The position numbers and the translations under genes were made by a program. The notes under the pieces are model-generated. The model was not told the origin of the DNA. It saw only the letters and a list, made by a program, of their open reading frames with translations, and searched no databases. DNA of 50,663 bases. Origin: Candidatus Treponema merdequi. Its GTDB lineage: Bacteria; Spirochaetota; Spirochaetia; Treponematales; Treponemataceae. Below, piece by piece: positions 16,167-25,102 of this stretch (its first letter is position 1; each line of letters opens with the position of its first letter). The stretch covers positions 1-50,663 of the forward strand of contig JAGHVB010000023.1 of the NCBI GenBank assembly GCA_018064525.1, in the 5' to 3' direction.

Positions 16167-16976
16167 TTAACAGAAAATCATTTTTAAAATATAAAGTACA
16201 AGCAGATGTCCCGGGTAGAAGATATAGAAGAACCATTTGTTGAAAGCAGATTTTTTTCCGGGAAGTCCGTTGTAAAAAAGTTCTATGAAAAGTGGAACTA
16301 ATAAAATTCCGACTCTGTAAAGTTTAAGGCCTGGTTCAACTGTAAATTCGAAAATATTTACAAATTTTAAATTGAAAATATATGTGAGTGCTACGCAGAT
16401 AAATGTTGTCCACATTAATTTTTTATTGTTACGCATAAAATAAAAAATCAGACAGAACAAAATATTCCAGTAGTTCCAGTCTCCAAAAAGTGAAAGGTAA
16501 AGTATTGCAAGTGTTATCAAAACTTTTACTGCGACATTCAGTTTTGCTTTGTCCCATAAAAGAATTGCAAGAAGTCCGAGAAAAAGTGTAAAGATAACGC
16601 TTGTTCCGGTAAAGACAAGATATTTTCCGAGTGAAGAAATGTATATCCATGCAGCAGCATTTTTTTCTACGTCAGGAATGAGTTCAAGATTGATGACAGA
16701 AATTTTTCCGGCTTCGAAAAGTGTAAATGCCATGCTTGAAATAATTGCAAAGATTCCAAGACGGAATAAATACTTTTTTACGTTGTGTGTGTGAATGTAT
16801 CCTTCTGCAATAAAGAATGCCATTACAGGCCCTGTTAATCTGGAAATTGTTCTTCCTATAAAATAAACGGGATTGTCCGGTGTTAAAAACGACTGAACAG
16901 CGTGATCGAGTACCATCAATACGATGACGATGTACTTTACGACTGCCTGATTTAATGCTTTTGTTTTAGTTTCCAT
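16167..16976 (-). CDS. TraX-family membrane protein, full length
   Basis: 269 residues, AGGAGAGAC ahead of the ATG. It is a multi-pass membrane protein with the TraX landmarks IVLMVLDH near the N-terminus, [20 protein letters not shown], the HNVKKYLFRLGIFA loop and GKKSAFNKWFFYIFYPGHLL at the C-terminus. TraX of F plasmid acetylates pilin, while chromosomal members are thought to be acyltransferases of cell-envelope substrates. This is the only intact copy of three in the window; damaged copies lie at 17759-18106 and 25758-26132. Confidence 0.85.
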   Translation of the reverse strand: METKTKALNQAVVKYIVIVLMVLDHAVQSFLTPDNPVYFIGRTISRLTGPVMAFFIAEGYIHTHNVKKYLFRLGIFAIISSMAFTLFEAGKISVINLELIPDVEKNAAAWIYISSLGKYLVFTGTSVIFTLFLGLLAILLWDKAKLNVAVKVLITLAILYLSLFGDWNYWNILFCLIFYFMRNNKKLMWTTFICVALTYIFNLKFVNIFEFTVEPGLKLYRVGILLVPLFIELFYNGLPGKKSAFNKWFFYIFYPGHLLVLYILKMIFC

Positions 16977-17077
16977 AAAGTCTCTCCTATAAGATTAATT
17001 ATAGAATGTAAAATTTAAAACGACAAGTTAAATCTTTTGAGAAAATTGACAGAAGCAAAAGAAGTCTTTAATCAGTT

Positions 17078-17740
17078 TTATTTTTTATCAAGATGAATCT
17101 GACTGTTTACATATATGAGCTGCGCAGGAACTGATTCTCCGGTGGTACCGTAAAAATTAATTTTTGTTACTGCTGTTAAATCACTTCCCATATGGGCGAT
17201 GTACTGAAAAAAAGGAATATTCATCAAATGTGAAATCAATGCAGAAATTACTCCGCCGTGACATACAAGCGCTATTGATTTTTCATTTGGATTTACGGCT
17301 TTATAAAATTTGTTTTTCCGTTCATAACCGAATTGCAGGATAAAATCATCAAAGTTTTTAATGTGCGCATCAATATCAGAAATGACGATGTCATTCGAAA
17401 ATTCTTTAAGATTGCGCCAGTTTTCTCCATCAGGATATGAGTGTATTTTTTCAATTACGTGGTCTTTAATTACCCATGGGCTTTCACTGTCATACGGATT
17501 TCCATCTGCTTTTCCCCAGGCAATTTCCCGTGCCCAGTCGAGGGGTGTAAGAGACATATTTTTTTCTTTTGCAATATAAGACGCTGTCATTTCTGCGCGG
17601 CCCATACTCGAATGATAAATTGCATCAAGAGGAATTTCTTTAAACCATTTTCCAAGCATTGCAGCCTGTTTTTTTCCGGTTTCTGTGATTGTGTCTGTTT
17701 CGTAATCTGGTTCTGCGTGTCTGATTAGATATAAAATCAT
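17078..17740 (-). CDS. Histidine phosphatase family protein (copy 1)
   Basis: 220 residues, AGGA ahead of the ATG. The RHAEPD motif at residues 7-12 supplies the catalytic phospho-histidine, SSMGRAEMTA the second arginine, and ALVCHGGVISAL the second catalytic histidine. It is a phosphoglycerate-mutase-like (cobC/gpm superfamily) phosphatase whose substrate is unknown. It lies 18 bp downstream of the deleted traX copy. A clear paralogue at 25103-25735 also sits next to a damaged traX, so traX plus phosphatase is a duplicated module. Confidence 0.88.
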   Translation of the reverse strand: MILYLIRHAEPDYETDTITETGKKQAAMLGKWFKEIPLDAIYHSSMGRAEMTASYIAKEKNMSLTPLDWAREIAWGKADGNPYDSESPWVIKDHVIEKIHSYPDGENWRNLKEFSNDIVISDIDAHIKNFDDFILQFGYERKNKFYKAVNPNEKSIALVCHGGVISALISHLMNIPFFQYIAHMGSDLTAVTKINFYGTTGESVPAQLIYVNSQIHLDKK

Positions 17741-17758
17741 TTGTCTGTCCTGTTAAGA

Positions 17759-18106
17759 TTATTTTATAAACATTTTTATCAGTGCTAAAAGCAATAAATG
17801 CCCCGGATAAAAAATGTAGAAGAACCATTTGTTGAATGCCGATTTTTTCCCGTGAAGACCGTTGTAAAAAAATTCAAGAAAAAGTGGAACAAGTAAAATT
17901 CCGAGTCTGAAAATATTTATTTTAGGATTAAAGGTAAATGTAAAAAGGTTATCAAATTTAATTCCGAAGATATGAAGCAGTGCAACAAAAAGAAATGCGG
18001 GTGAATTGGGCGTTAAAAAATATTGTGCAAAGTGGTCGAGTACCATCAGAACTATGACAATATATTTTATGTGTGACTGATTAAAGATTCTTGTTTTAAT
18101 TTCCAT
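17759..18106 (-). pseudogene. traX copy with large in-frame internal deletion
   Basis: 115 residues: the N-terminus (IKYIVIVLMVLDHFAQYFLT) aligns with residues 1-36 of the full copy, and from FLFVALLHIFG onward it aligns with about residue 192 to the end (KSAFNKWFFYIFYPGHLL). About 155 residues, including the FIAEGY region, are missing while the frame is intact. The breakpoint region contains GCAACAAAAAGAAATGC (+ strand 17982-17998), also found at the break in the third copy. It might still make a small membrane protein, but not a normal TraX. Confidence 0.75.
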
Positions 18107-18224
18107 TGATTTCTCTTTTTTGTATTATAATCAAAAATATTAAAAAAATAAATTACAGGTTTTCTTCTTTTGACACTTTTTGAAATTCATAAGATAATTA
18201 AGTTACAGGATTTTGGAGTTATCG

Positions 18225-19199
18225 ATGCAGAATGTAAATCGTAAAAGCAGGCGATTTGTTTTTTTATTTCTGTTTGTTCTGCTTTTAGTTATATGTTTTA
18301 TTTCTTTATGTCTCGGCCGATTTGGTTTTGTAAATGTTTTTGATTTAACGGAACAGTCTAAAATTGTTTTGTGGAATATACGGTTTACGCGGATTGTGTG
18401 TGCGTGTGCAGTTGGTGCGGGACTTTCTGTTGCGGGTGCGGTTTTTCAGACGCTGTTTCATAATCCGCTTGCGTCTCCGGATCTTCTGGGCGCTTCTAGC
18501 GGTGCGGGGTTTGGTGCGGCACTTGCGATTCTTTTGGGTTTTTCTAAATCTGGTGTTACGGTGAGTGCGTTTGCGGTAAGTCTTTTTTCGATTGTAATTA
18601 TTTATTTGATTTCGAAAAAGGCACACGGAAAAAGTTCGTATGTTCTGATTGTTTCGGGGATTCTGGTTTCCGCAATTTTTTCTTCGGGGATTTCGTTTGT
18701 TAAATTGATTTCGGATCCGGAAAACAAACTTCCGGAAATTACGTTCTGGCTTATGGGAAGCCTTGCCGGAAAAAAAGCAGAAGACTGTATTTTTATATGC
18801 ACAAGTTTTCTCGTCGGGGCGATCCCGCTTTTTTTAATTCGATGGAAAATAAATCTTCTTTCACTTTCCAGTGATGAAGCAAAATCGCTGGGTGTAAATA
18901 CTGCGCTTTTAAAAACTGTGGTTGTAATTTTTGCGACAATTTTAACGAGCGCAAGTGTTTCGGTTTCGGGATTGATTGGCTGGATTGGAATTATTGTTCC
19001 GCTGATTGCAAGAAAAATTTCCGGCGAAAATTGTGTGGAACTGATTCCGTGTTCAGCACTTTTGGGTGCGGTTTTTCTGGTTGTGGTTGATACTGTGAGC
19101 CGGTGTGCGTTTTCTGCGGAGATTCCGATCGGGATTTTGATGTCGTTTATCGGGTCGCCGTTTTTGATTGCGCTTTTGCTGAAAAGAAAATCGATTTGA
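18225..19199 (+). CDS. FecCD-type ABC transporter permease
   Basis: 324 residues from the ATG at 18225, with GGAG at 18215-18218; an in-frame TTG at 18213 overlaps that site and is rejected. There are about nine to ten hydrophobic helices. Family landmarks are FTRIVCACAVGAGLSVAGAV, FHNPLASPDLLGASSGAGFG, SVSGLIGWIGIIVPLIAR and IPIGILMSFIGSPFL. These BtuC/FecCD permeases import siderophores, haem, cobalamin or, in the MolBC subgroup, molybdate and tungstate. It is first of four co-oriented genes (permease, ATPase, binding protein, MocA-like) that converge on xanthine-dehydrogenase genes. Confidence 0.93.
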   Translation: MQNVNRKSRRFVFLFLFVLLLVICFISLCLGRFGFVNVFDLTEQSKIVLWNIRFTRIVCACAVGAGLSVAGAVFQTLFHNPLASPDLLGASSGAGFGAALAILLGFSKSGVTVSAFAVSLFSIVIIYLISKKAHGKSSYVLIVSGILVSAIFSSGISFVKLISDPENKLPEITFWLMGSLAGKKAEDCIFICTSFLVGAIPLFLIRWKINLLSLSSDEAKSLGVNTALLKTVVVIFATILTSASVSVSGLIGWIGIIVPLIARKISGENCVELIPCSALLGAVFLVVVDTVSRCAFSAEIPIGILMSFIGSPFLIALLLKRKSI

Positions 19200-19261
19200 T
19201 TTATTCAACTTGAATTATTTAATTTGAATTGTTCAACTTGAAAAATTATAAGGAAAATATT

Positions 19262-20026
19262 TTGAATATTAAAATAGAAAATCTTTCGTTCGGTTATGAT
19301 AATGAGACTCCAGTTCTGCAGAATGTTAATCTGGATTTGTGCTTAGATGGAATTTGTTCTTTGATTGGGCCGAATGGTGCGGGAAAAAGTTCGTTTTTTA
19401 AATGCATGCTGAATTTAAATAAACCGTATTCCGGAAATATTTTTATTGATGATGAAAAAATTAACGGAATGAGTTTTGCTGAACTTTCTAAAATCATTGC
19501 GTATGTTCCGCAGAAAATGCAGGACATCAGAAATTATAAGGTAATCGATATTATTCTGATGGGCTTTAGTAATGTGATTGGAATTTTTTCGGCGCCGGAT
19601 AAAGGGCAGCTTTTAGAAGCACGCAGAATGATGGAAAAATTAAATATCGGATATCTTTCAGAAAAGATGATAAACGAATTGTCCGGCGGTGAACAGCAGC
19701 TTGTGCTTTTGTGCCGTGCGCTGATTCAGAAAGCAAAAATTATTTTAATGGACGAGCCTTTTTCGAATCTTGATTTTGCAAACCAGATCCGCGTTATGGA
19801 AGTGTTAAAAGAAATTTCGGACGATGGAATTTCTGTAATTTATTCAACACATAATCCGAATGACATTCTGCAGAATTCTGATTATGTAATTGCGTTAAAA
19901 AACGGTGCGCTTGCTGCATCAGGTAAAACAAAAGATGTGGTGACAGAAAAAATGCTCAGCGATTTATATGACATGAAAATCAAAATTATTAAAACTGATG
20001 ACGCGCAGTTTGTAAAAAGAATTTAG
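19262..20026 (+). CDS. ABC transporter ATP-binding protein (FecE/BtuD type)
   Basis: 255 residues from a TTG at 19262, chosen for AAGGAAAA 6-12 nt upstream; the frame is open to 19229. It has Walker A GPNGAGKSS, Q-loop in AYVPQKMQD, signature LSGGEQQ, Walker B IILMDEPF, D-loop SNLD and switch histidine in YSTHNPND. It energises the FecCD permease upstream. A short AT-rich near-repeat of TTCAACTTGAA separates the two genes (19204-19242). Confidence 0.93.
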   Translation: MNIKIENLSFGYDNETPVLQNVNLDLCLDGICSLIGPNGAGKSSFFKCMLNLNKPYSGNIFIDDEKINGMSFAELSKIIAYVPQKMQDIRNYKVIDIILMGFSNVIGIFSAPDKGQLLEARRMMEKLNIGYLSEKMINELSGGEQQLVLLCRALIQKAKIILMDEPFSNLDFANQIRVMEVLKEISDDGISVIYSTHNPNDILQNSDYVIALKNGALAASGKTKDVVTEKMLSDLYDMKIKIIKTDDAQFVKRI

Positions 20027-20041
20027 GTCATGGAGTTTACG

Positions 20042-20980
20042 ATGAAAAAAAATAAACTGATTTTTATATTGATTTTGATTTTTGTTCTGGTTTGTTCGTG
20101 CGGAAGAAAAAATGTTAAGAACGAAAAGGGCGGGCTTAGGATTGCGGTAACCGGTTTGACTTCGCAGATTTTTGTTTATCCGCTTGCAAAAGAAAATCTT
20201 GTTGCACTTGCAGAACCGCTTCCTGATTGTTTTAAAAGTGAACTTCCTGTTCTTGGTCCGCTTTACGGAACGCGCGGTAATATGAACTTTGAAGAGCTTA
20301 TCAAATGCAGGCCGGATATTGTAATTGATGTCGGCGAATATAAAAAAGGAATCGATGAAGAGTTTAAAAAACTTTCTCTCGAGACCGGAATTAATTTTGT
20401 TCACATTGATTCGAGTTTTGAAAAAACAGGTGATATGTACCGTAAACTTGGAAAACTTATTGAGAAAGAAAAAGAAGCCGAGATTCTTGCTTCGTATTGT
20501 GATGAAACATATTCCAGAATAAAAAAGTTTTCTGATTCCGTTACAAAAAAAAGATTTCTTTATGTCATTGGAAAAAACGGAACGAATGTCATTGCAAAAA
20601 ATTCCTATCACTCTGATGTGATTGATATGCTTACGGATAATCTTGCGGTGATTGATTTTGCAACCGGCAAAGGAACAGGAAATTCGGTCGATATTGAACA
20701 GATTATAAAATGGAATCCGGACTACATTGTTTTTTCGCCGGACAGCATTTATGACAAAGTAAAAGATTTTCCTGAATGGAAATCAGTGAATGCGATAAAG
20801 GAAAATCATTATTATCAGGTTCCGGCTGTTCCGTATAACTGGCTTGGTTTTCCGCCGGCGGTCAACCGTTACATCGGAATGTTCTGGCTTTGTGATGTTC
20901 TGTATAAAGACGAATGTCCTTTTGATTTTGAAGCCGAAAAGAAAAAATATTTTGAACTTTTTTATGGAAAAGAATTTTGA
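20042..20980 (+). CDS. Lipoprotein substrate-binding protein of the FecCD-type importer
   Basis: 312 residues from the ATG at 20042 (GGAG at 20032-20035); an ATG at 20030 overlaps that site. A signal peptide and lipobox end in LVCSC. The fold is the two-lobed BtuF/FepB type, with NFEELIKCRPDIVIDVG and IIKWNPDYIVFSPDS typical of class III binding proteins. Ligand specificity cannot be read directly; the neighbours (MocA-like gene and molybdenum hydroxylase) favour molybdate or tungstate over iron chelates. The stop overlaps the next ATG by one base. Confidence 0.85.
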   Translation: MKKNKLIFILILIFVLVCSCGRKNVKNEKGGLRIAVTGLTSQIFVYPLAKENLVALAEPLPDCFKSELPVLGPLYGTRGNMNFEELIKCRPDIVIDVGEYKKGIDEEFKKLSLETGINFVHIDSSFEKTGDMYRKLGKLIEKEKEAEILASYCDETYSRIKKFSDSVTKKRFLYVIGKNGTNVIAKNSYHSDVIDMLTDNLAVIDFATGKGTGNSVDIEQIIKWNPDYIVFSPDSIYDKVKDFPEWKSVNAIKENHYYQVPAVPYNWLGFPPAVNRYIGMFWLCDVLYKDECPFDFEAEKKKYFELFYGKEF

Positions 20981-21588
20981 TGAAGCATTTTAGTTTAATT
21001 TATCTTGCATCCGGTTTTTCAAAACGGTTTGGTTCAAACAAACTGCTTTCGGTTTACAAAGAAAGAAAAATGTTTGAATACGGACTTGAGTCACTTTTGT
21101 GCGCGGCGCAGAAACATAATTTTAATGACGAAATTATTGCGGTTACTCAATATCAGGAAATAGTTGAATATGCAAAAGCAAAAAATCTTAAAACGGTTTT
21201 AAACTTAAATGCAAAAGAAGGAATTTCTGAATCAATAAAATGCGGAATAAATGCTTCTTCTGTAAAATCTGACGCTTACCTTTTTCTTGTAGCCGACCAG
21301 CCGGAAATAGCCTCTGACACTGTTTTTTCGATGATGAAATATTTTGAAGAAAATGAATGTAAAATTTTACAGGCCGCAGTAAATGTAAAAGATGGAAATT
21401 CTATAAAAAAGATTTATGGAAATCCTGTTATTTTTTCTTCGGAGTATAAAAAGGAATTTCTTGAACTTACCGGGGACACCGGCGGAAAACAGATAATAAA
21501 AAAACACCCTGAAAGTACAGAGTGTTTTTTTATAAAAAATCCTGATGAATTAAAGGACATTGATTTTTTTAACGACATAAAATCCTGA
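20980..21588 (+). CDS. MocA-like molybdenum cofactor nucleotidyltransferase
   Basis: 202 residues from the ATG at 20980, overlapping the previous TGA. The N-terminal LASGFSKRFGSNKLL is the nucleotide-binding loop of the MobA/MocA NTP-transferase family. VADQPEIASDTVF holds the metal-binding aspartate, and GDTGGKQIIKKHP is the late MocA motif. MocA attaches CMP to molybdopterin to make the MCD form used by xanthine-dehydrogenase-type enzymes, which are encoded convergently next door. An intrinsic-terminator-like hairpin lies inside the coding sequence about 55 bp before the stop. Confidence 0.82.
   Translation: MKHFSLIYLASGFSKRFGSNKLLSVYKERKMFEYGLESLLCAAQKHNFNDEIIAVTQYQEIVEYAKAKNLKTVLNLNAKEGISESIKCGINASSVKSDAYLFLVADQPEIASDTVFSMMKYFEENECKILQAAVNVKDGNSIKKIYGNPVIFSSEYKKEFLELTGDTGGKQIIKKHPESTECFFIKNPDELKDIDFFNDIKS
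21498..21531 (+). terminator. Terminator-like hairpin inside the mocA-like gene
   Basis: AAAAAAACAC (21498-21507) pairs with GTGTTTTTTT (21522-21531), with an inner CTG/CAG pair set and an AAAGTA loop (one C/A mismatch). This gives a GC-containing stem followed by seven T residues. It is read as codons for KKHPESTECFF. Confidence 0.5.
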
Positions 21589-21612
21589 TTTTTTTAAAAG
21601 CGTAAAAATCAG
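21585..21612. terminator. Bidirectional terminator between mocA-like and xdh genes
   Basis: CTGATTTTT (21585-21593) pairs with AAAAATCAG (21604-21612), a 9-bp perfect stem with T-rich flanks on both strands. It overlaps the mocA stop and separates convergent operons. Confidence 0.6.
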
Positions 21613-21616
21613 AATC

Positions 21617-23782
21617 TTATTTTTTGTTCATCAAAATATCTTCGGGTCTCATCGGAAGTCTGTTTAACATGACTCCGGTTGCATTAAAGATTGCATTCTG
21701 GATTGCCGGTGCAATTGAATTAACGCCGACTTCGCCGACACCTTTTGCGCCGTACGGTCCTGTCTCTTCGTAGCTTGGAACAATTCTGACATTCAGTTTT
21801 CCAACGTCTGTCATTGCAGGAATTTTATAATTCATAAAAGAGTTTTCAAGAAGTTCGCCGGATTGGGTGTAGGTAATATTTTCTGTTGCGGCCATTCCAA
21901 AGCCCTGAATGGCGGCGCCCTGAATCTGTGCTTTTACAATCTTTGGATTTATCGCCGTTCCACAGTCAACTGCGGCATCATATTCCAGGAGCTTATACGA
22001 ACCGGTTTCTGTATCAAGTTCAATTTCTACTGCGCCTGCTAAAAATGGCGGTGGCGCTACAGGTGGAATATATTCTGCTTTTGTTTCAAGGTCGTTTGCA
22101 AATTCAACTTTAAGTTCTGCAAATTTTTCTTTTAATTTTCTGCATGCAAGTTCTGTGGCTTTTCCGGTTATGTAGAGAGAAGCAGATGCGTACGAACCGG
22201 AATCGTGTTCGGTTGTTTCGGTGTCGCCGGAAAAGACTTTGATTTTGTCTATGTCGCATTCGAGTGTGTCTGCGGCAATCTGTGCGACCGAAGTGTCCGA
22301 ACCAGTTCCGACATCGCCGGATGCAATGTAAAGTTCGTAAAAATTATTTTTTGTTTTTAAGATTGCGGAACCAGTCATGTTTTTTGCAATTGAAGTTGTC
22401 TGCGAAGAAAGTGCGATGCCGACAGATCGGACTGTGTGGTCGTCGATTTTTACGAACGGATATTTTTTATTCCAGCCGATCATTTCTGCCGCTTCTAAAA
22501 GACATTTTTCTACGGTGCAGCTTGTGAGCTTCATTCTGTCGCTGTAAACGTTAAGAATGTCGCCTTCTTTTACTGTATTCAACTTTCGGAACTGGACTGG
22601 ATCGATTTTTAATTTTGCGGCCATTTCGTTTACGGCACATTCAAAAGCATAGCCGCCCTGTGTTGCGCCATAGCCACGATAAGCGCCGGAAGCAAGTTTA
22701 TTTGAATAAACAACATCGCCGGTAAGTTTAAATGCGTCCCAGTTTCTGTAAATTGAAGTTGGAATATACAACGCAAGATCAAGAACTGTCGGTGCGTGAT
22801 CTGAATATGCGCCTGCATTTGAAAGCGCGTACATTTCGACTGCTTTGAGGATTCCGTCTTTTGTCGCGCCGAGTTTGATTTTAAATTTTATTTCATGTCT
22901 TGGTGAGCCTGCGATAAAAGATTCTTTTCTTGAATAAATTAATTTAGAAGGCTTTTTGGTTTTCCATGTTACAAAGCCGGGATAAACTTCTGAAACAAGA
23001 GAACCTTTTGCACCAAATCCGCCGCCGACTCTTTTTTTTGAAACCCGGATTTTGTCCATCGGGATTCCAATCGAATCGCTCAACCTTCGCTGAATTAAAT
23101 AAACGACCTGTGTCGATGTTGCGACATGAAGTTTTCCGTCAGGAAGAATTTCTGCCCAGCTTCGGAAGGTTTCAATCGGCGCCTGATTGACTGCGTGAGT
23201 GTGGTAAGTTCTTTCGATAATCTCATCACATTCAGAAAAGGCTTTTTCGATGTCGCCGTAAATGTGTTCTTTATGACCGCAGAGATTCCGCTTGCTGTCC
23301 GCTCCGGTCGGTAAACCCTGCTTCCAGTTTTCTTCCGGGTGAATGATAATCGGGTTGTCTAAAGATTTTTCAAAATCGAGAATCGGTTCAAGCACATCGT
23401 ATTCAACTTTGATAAGTGGAATTGCTTTTTCTGCAGTTTTTTCATCGACTGCGCAGATGATTGCAACTGCATCGCCCACAAATCTTACATGCTGGTCTAA
23501 GATTAATCTGTCGCGGCTTCCCTGTGTCGGTTCTTCTTCGCCTTCGGCATTGTATCTCGGTTGGTTCTGGTCAATGTCTTTGTAAGTAAAAATATTTTCG
23601 ATTCCCGAAAGCTTTAGTGCTTCGGTTGTGTCGATGTTTTTTATGATTGCGTTTGGATAAGGTGAACGTAAAATTTTAATCGAAAGAAAATTATCCGGCA
23701 TAACATCGTCGAGAAAAACAGGTTTTCCGGTTAAGAGTTCATCAGAATCGCGTTTTACAATTTCTTTTGAAATAAAGCTCAT
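21617..23782 (-). CDS. Xanthine-dehydrogenase family molybdopterin-binding subunit
   Basis: 721 residues from the ATG at 23782, whose ATGA overlaps the stop of the iron-sulfur gene; the open frame extends further upstream without a start signal. The order is the aldehyde-oxidase/xanthine-dehydrogenase a/b hammerhead (GKPVFLDDVMPDNFLSIKIL), the molybdopterin-binding core (RVGGGFGAKG, SGAYRGYGATQGGYAFE), and the catalytic glutamate motif GAKGVGEVGVNS near the C-terminus. Length is normal. It is the large subunit of a three-component molybdenum hydroxylase, and the exact substrate (xanthine, purine or other N-heterocycle) is not decidable. Confidence 0.92.
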   Translation of the reverse strand: MSFISKEIVKRDSDELLTGKPVFLDDVMPDNFLSIKILRSPYPNAIIKNIDTTEALKLSGIENIFTYKDIDQNQPRYNAEGEEEPTQGSRDRLILDQHVRFVGDAVAIICAVDEKTAEKAIPLIKVEYDVLEPILDFEKSLDNPIIIHPEENWKQGLPTGADSKRNLCGHKEHIYGDIEKAFSECDEIIERTYHTHAVNQAPIETFRSWAEILPDGKLHVATSTQVVYLIQRRLSDSIGIPMDKIRVSKKRVGGGFGAKGSLVSEVYPGFVTWKTKKPSKLIYSRKESFIAGSPRHEIKFKIKLGATKDGILKAVEMYALSNAGAYSDHAPTVLDLALYIPTSIYRNWDAFKLTGDVVYSNKLASGAYRGYGATQGGYAFECAVNEMAAKLKIDPVQFRKLNTVKEGDILNVYSDRMKLTSCTVEKCLLEAAEMIGWNKKYPFVKIDDHTVRSVGIALSSQTTSIAKNMTGSAILKTKNNFYELYIASGDVGTGSDTSVAQIAADTLECDIDKIKVFSGDTETTEHDSGSYASASLYITGKATELACRKLKEKFAELKVEFANDLETKAEYIPPVAPPPFLAGAVEIELDTETGSYKLLEYDAAVDCGTAINPKIVKAQIQGAAIQGFGMAATENITYTQSGELLENSFMNYKIPAMTDVGKLNVRIVPSYEETGPYGAKGVGEVGVNSIAPAIQNAIFNATGVMLNRLPMRPEDILMNKK

Positions 23783-24240
23783 CGTTTTTCTCCTTTTGAT
23801 GCTAAATAATTTTTGACACCAGTAAGAATTCCGTCGTATCCGGAACATCTGCACAAGTTGCCCGAAAGATATTCTTTGATTTCTTTATCAGAAGGATTGG
23901 GATTTTCTTTTAAAAGTGAAATGAGATTTAAAAGATAGCCCGGGTTACAGAAACCGCATTGCTCTGCACCTTGTTCTGAAATAAATCGTCCGATTTCTAA
24001 AACTTTGTCGTTAAGTCCTTCGACAGTTGTAATTGATTTTTCATTTGCCTGTACTGCTAAAACTGAACAGGATAAAACGGGAAGTTCATTCAGCAAAACC
24101 GTACATGCTCCGCAGTTAGAAGTTTCGCATCCGCATTTGACACTTTTTGCGCCGTGCTTACGAACAAAATCCAGAAGTGTCATTTCGGGAGAGATGTCAT
24201 CAGTAATACAAATTCCATTTAAATTAATTTTAACTTTCAT
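23779..24240 (-). CDS. Xanthine-dehydrogenase family (2Fe-2S) subunit
   Basis: 153 residues. The plant-type ferredoxin cluster is in KCGCETSNCGACTVLLN, with its fourth cysteine at LPVLSC. The second, helical cluster domain has CGFCNPGYL and NLCRCSGYDGI. It carries electrons from the molybdenum site to FAD. It lies 2 bp after the FAD-subunit gene, and its stop overlaps the start of the molybdopterin subunit. Confidence 0.94.
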   Translation of the reverse strand: MKVKINLNGICITDDISPEMTLLDFVRKHGAKSVKCGCETSNCGACTVLLNELPVLSCSVLAVQANEKSITTVEGLNDKVLEIGRFISEQGAEQCGFCNPGYLLNLISLLKENPNPSDKEIKEYLSGNLCRCSGYDGILTGVKNYLASKGEKR

Positions 24241-24242
24241 TG

Positions 24243-25070
24243 TTATGCATCCTCCCCGGTAAAAATATCTTTCAGTGCGCGCCGTGTCAGAACAGAACAG
24301 ATTTTTTTGCGGTATTCTTTTGAGGCGCGGATGTCTGAATCAAATGAAAATTGATTTGAAATTTTTTCTGAAAGAGAAGTAAGTTCTTCTGTGTCTGGAT
24401 TGTTTGAGACAGATAAATCATCTTTTGATAAAGATTTTTTGTCTGTGATTTTTATTCTGATTTCTTTTGCAACCAGAGGTCTTGCGCCGACAGAAACGAT
24501 GCATTCATCTTTGCATTTTGATGCCGCGACATTTAAGACAGAAAAATCTGTAGTCGAATTTTTTTGTGAAAGGAATTTTGCTTTAAGAGTTTTTTTTGGA
24601 ATAATAATTTCGGTTAATATGTCTTTGGAAATATTTTCTTTAAGATAGTCTGAAAGTTTTATTTTTCCGTGGTTGTAAAAAATTAATTCAGTATCAAGAG
24701 AAAGAAGGACGGTTATCAAATCTGAAAATCCGTGCTTTAGGAAAATGTTTGCGCCGGCGGTTGCGGTATTTCTGAACTGCACTCCGACAATGTGAGAAAG
24801 GGCGTCCTTAAAAATTCCGTTAAAAAAATTATTCAACTTACTGTTTGTTTCGAGAGTTCTGAGTGTAACTGATGCGCCAATTGAAAAACAGTCAGAAGTT
24901 TCTTTTATCTGATTAAGATTTAAATCTGAAAGATCAATTGCGGGATCAATTGTGATGTCTGACATTTTTAGCCAGTGATTTCCGGCGATGATTTTTGCAT
25001 CCGGTTTTTGCAAAAGTGAATATGCATCTTTGAGTGAGTCTGGTTTAATAAAATTTTTAATCTCTTCCAT
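24243..25070 (-). CDS. Xanthine-dehydrogenase family FAD-binding subunit
   Basis: 275 residues. It has the CO-dehydrogenase-type FAD-binding domain (SLKDAYSLLQKPDAKIIAGN at the first FAD loop; TAGANIFLKHGFSDL at the second, where many relatives have TAGGN), followed by the CO_deh_flav_C-like domain ending SKEYRKKICSVLTRRALK. First gene of the xdh operon. There is no ribosome binding site, and a perfect TATAAT lies 7 nt before the ATG, suggesting a leaderless mRNA. Confidence 0.88.
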   Translation of the reverse strand: MEEIKNFIKPDSLKDAYSLLQKPDAKIIAGNHWLKMSDITIDPAIDLSDLNLNQIKETSDCFSIGASVTLRTLETNSKLNNFFNGIFKDALSHIVGVQFRNTATAGANIFLKHGFSDLITVLLSLDTELIFYNHGKIKLSDYLKENISKDILTEIIIPKKTLKAKFLSQKNSTTDFSVLNVAASKCKDECIVSVGARPLVAKEIRIKITDKKSLSKDDLSVSNNPDTEELTSLSEKISNQFSFDSDIRASKEYRKKICSVLTRRALKDIFTGEDA

Positions 25071-25077
25071 AAATCAT

Positions 25078-25083
25078 ATTATA
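25078..25083 (-). promoter_or_regulatory. -10 box of the xdh operon
   Basis: TATAAT on the - strand, 7 nt upstream of the ATG at 25070. No good -35 is visible at 16-18 bp. Confidence 0.5.
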
Positions 25084-25102
25084 TCATAGAATTATAATTT
25101 TT

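Noticed and set aside
19204-19242. TTCAACTTGAA-type near-repeat between the permease and ATPase genes as an operator
   Set aside because: Short, AT-rich and without promoter context; more likely slippage-derived spacer.
19964-20611. 215-codon open frame on - over the binding-protein gene
   Set aside because: Rich in Phe, Ile, Asn and Lys, as expected for the complement of A-rich coding DNA, and it conflicts with a full lipoprotein gene on +.
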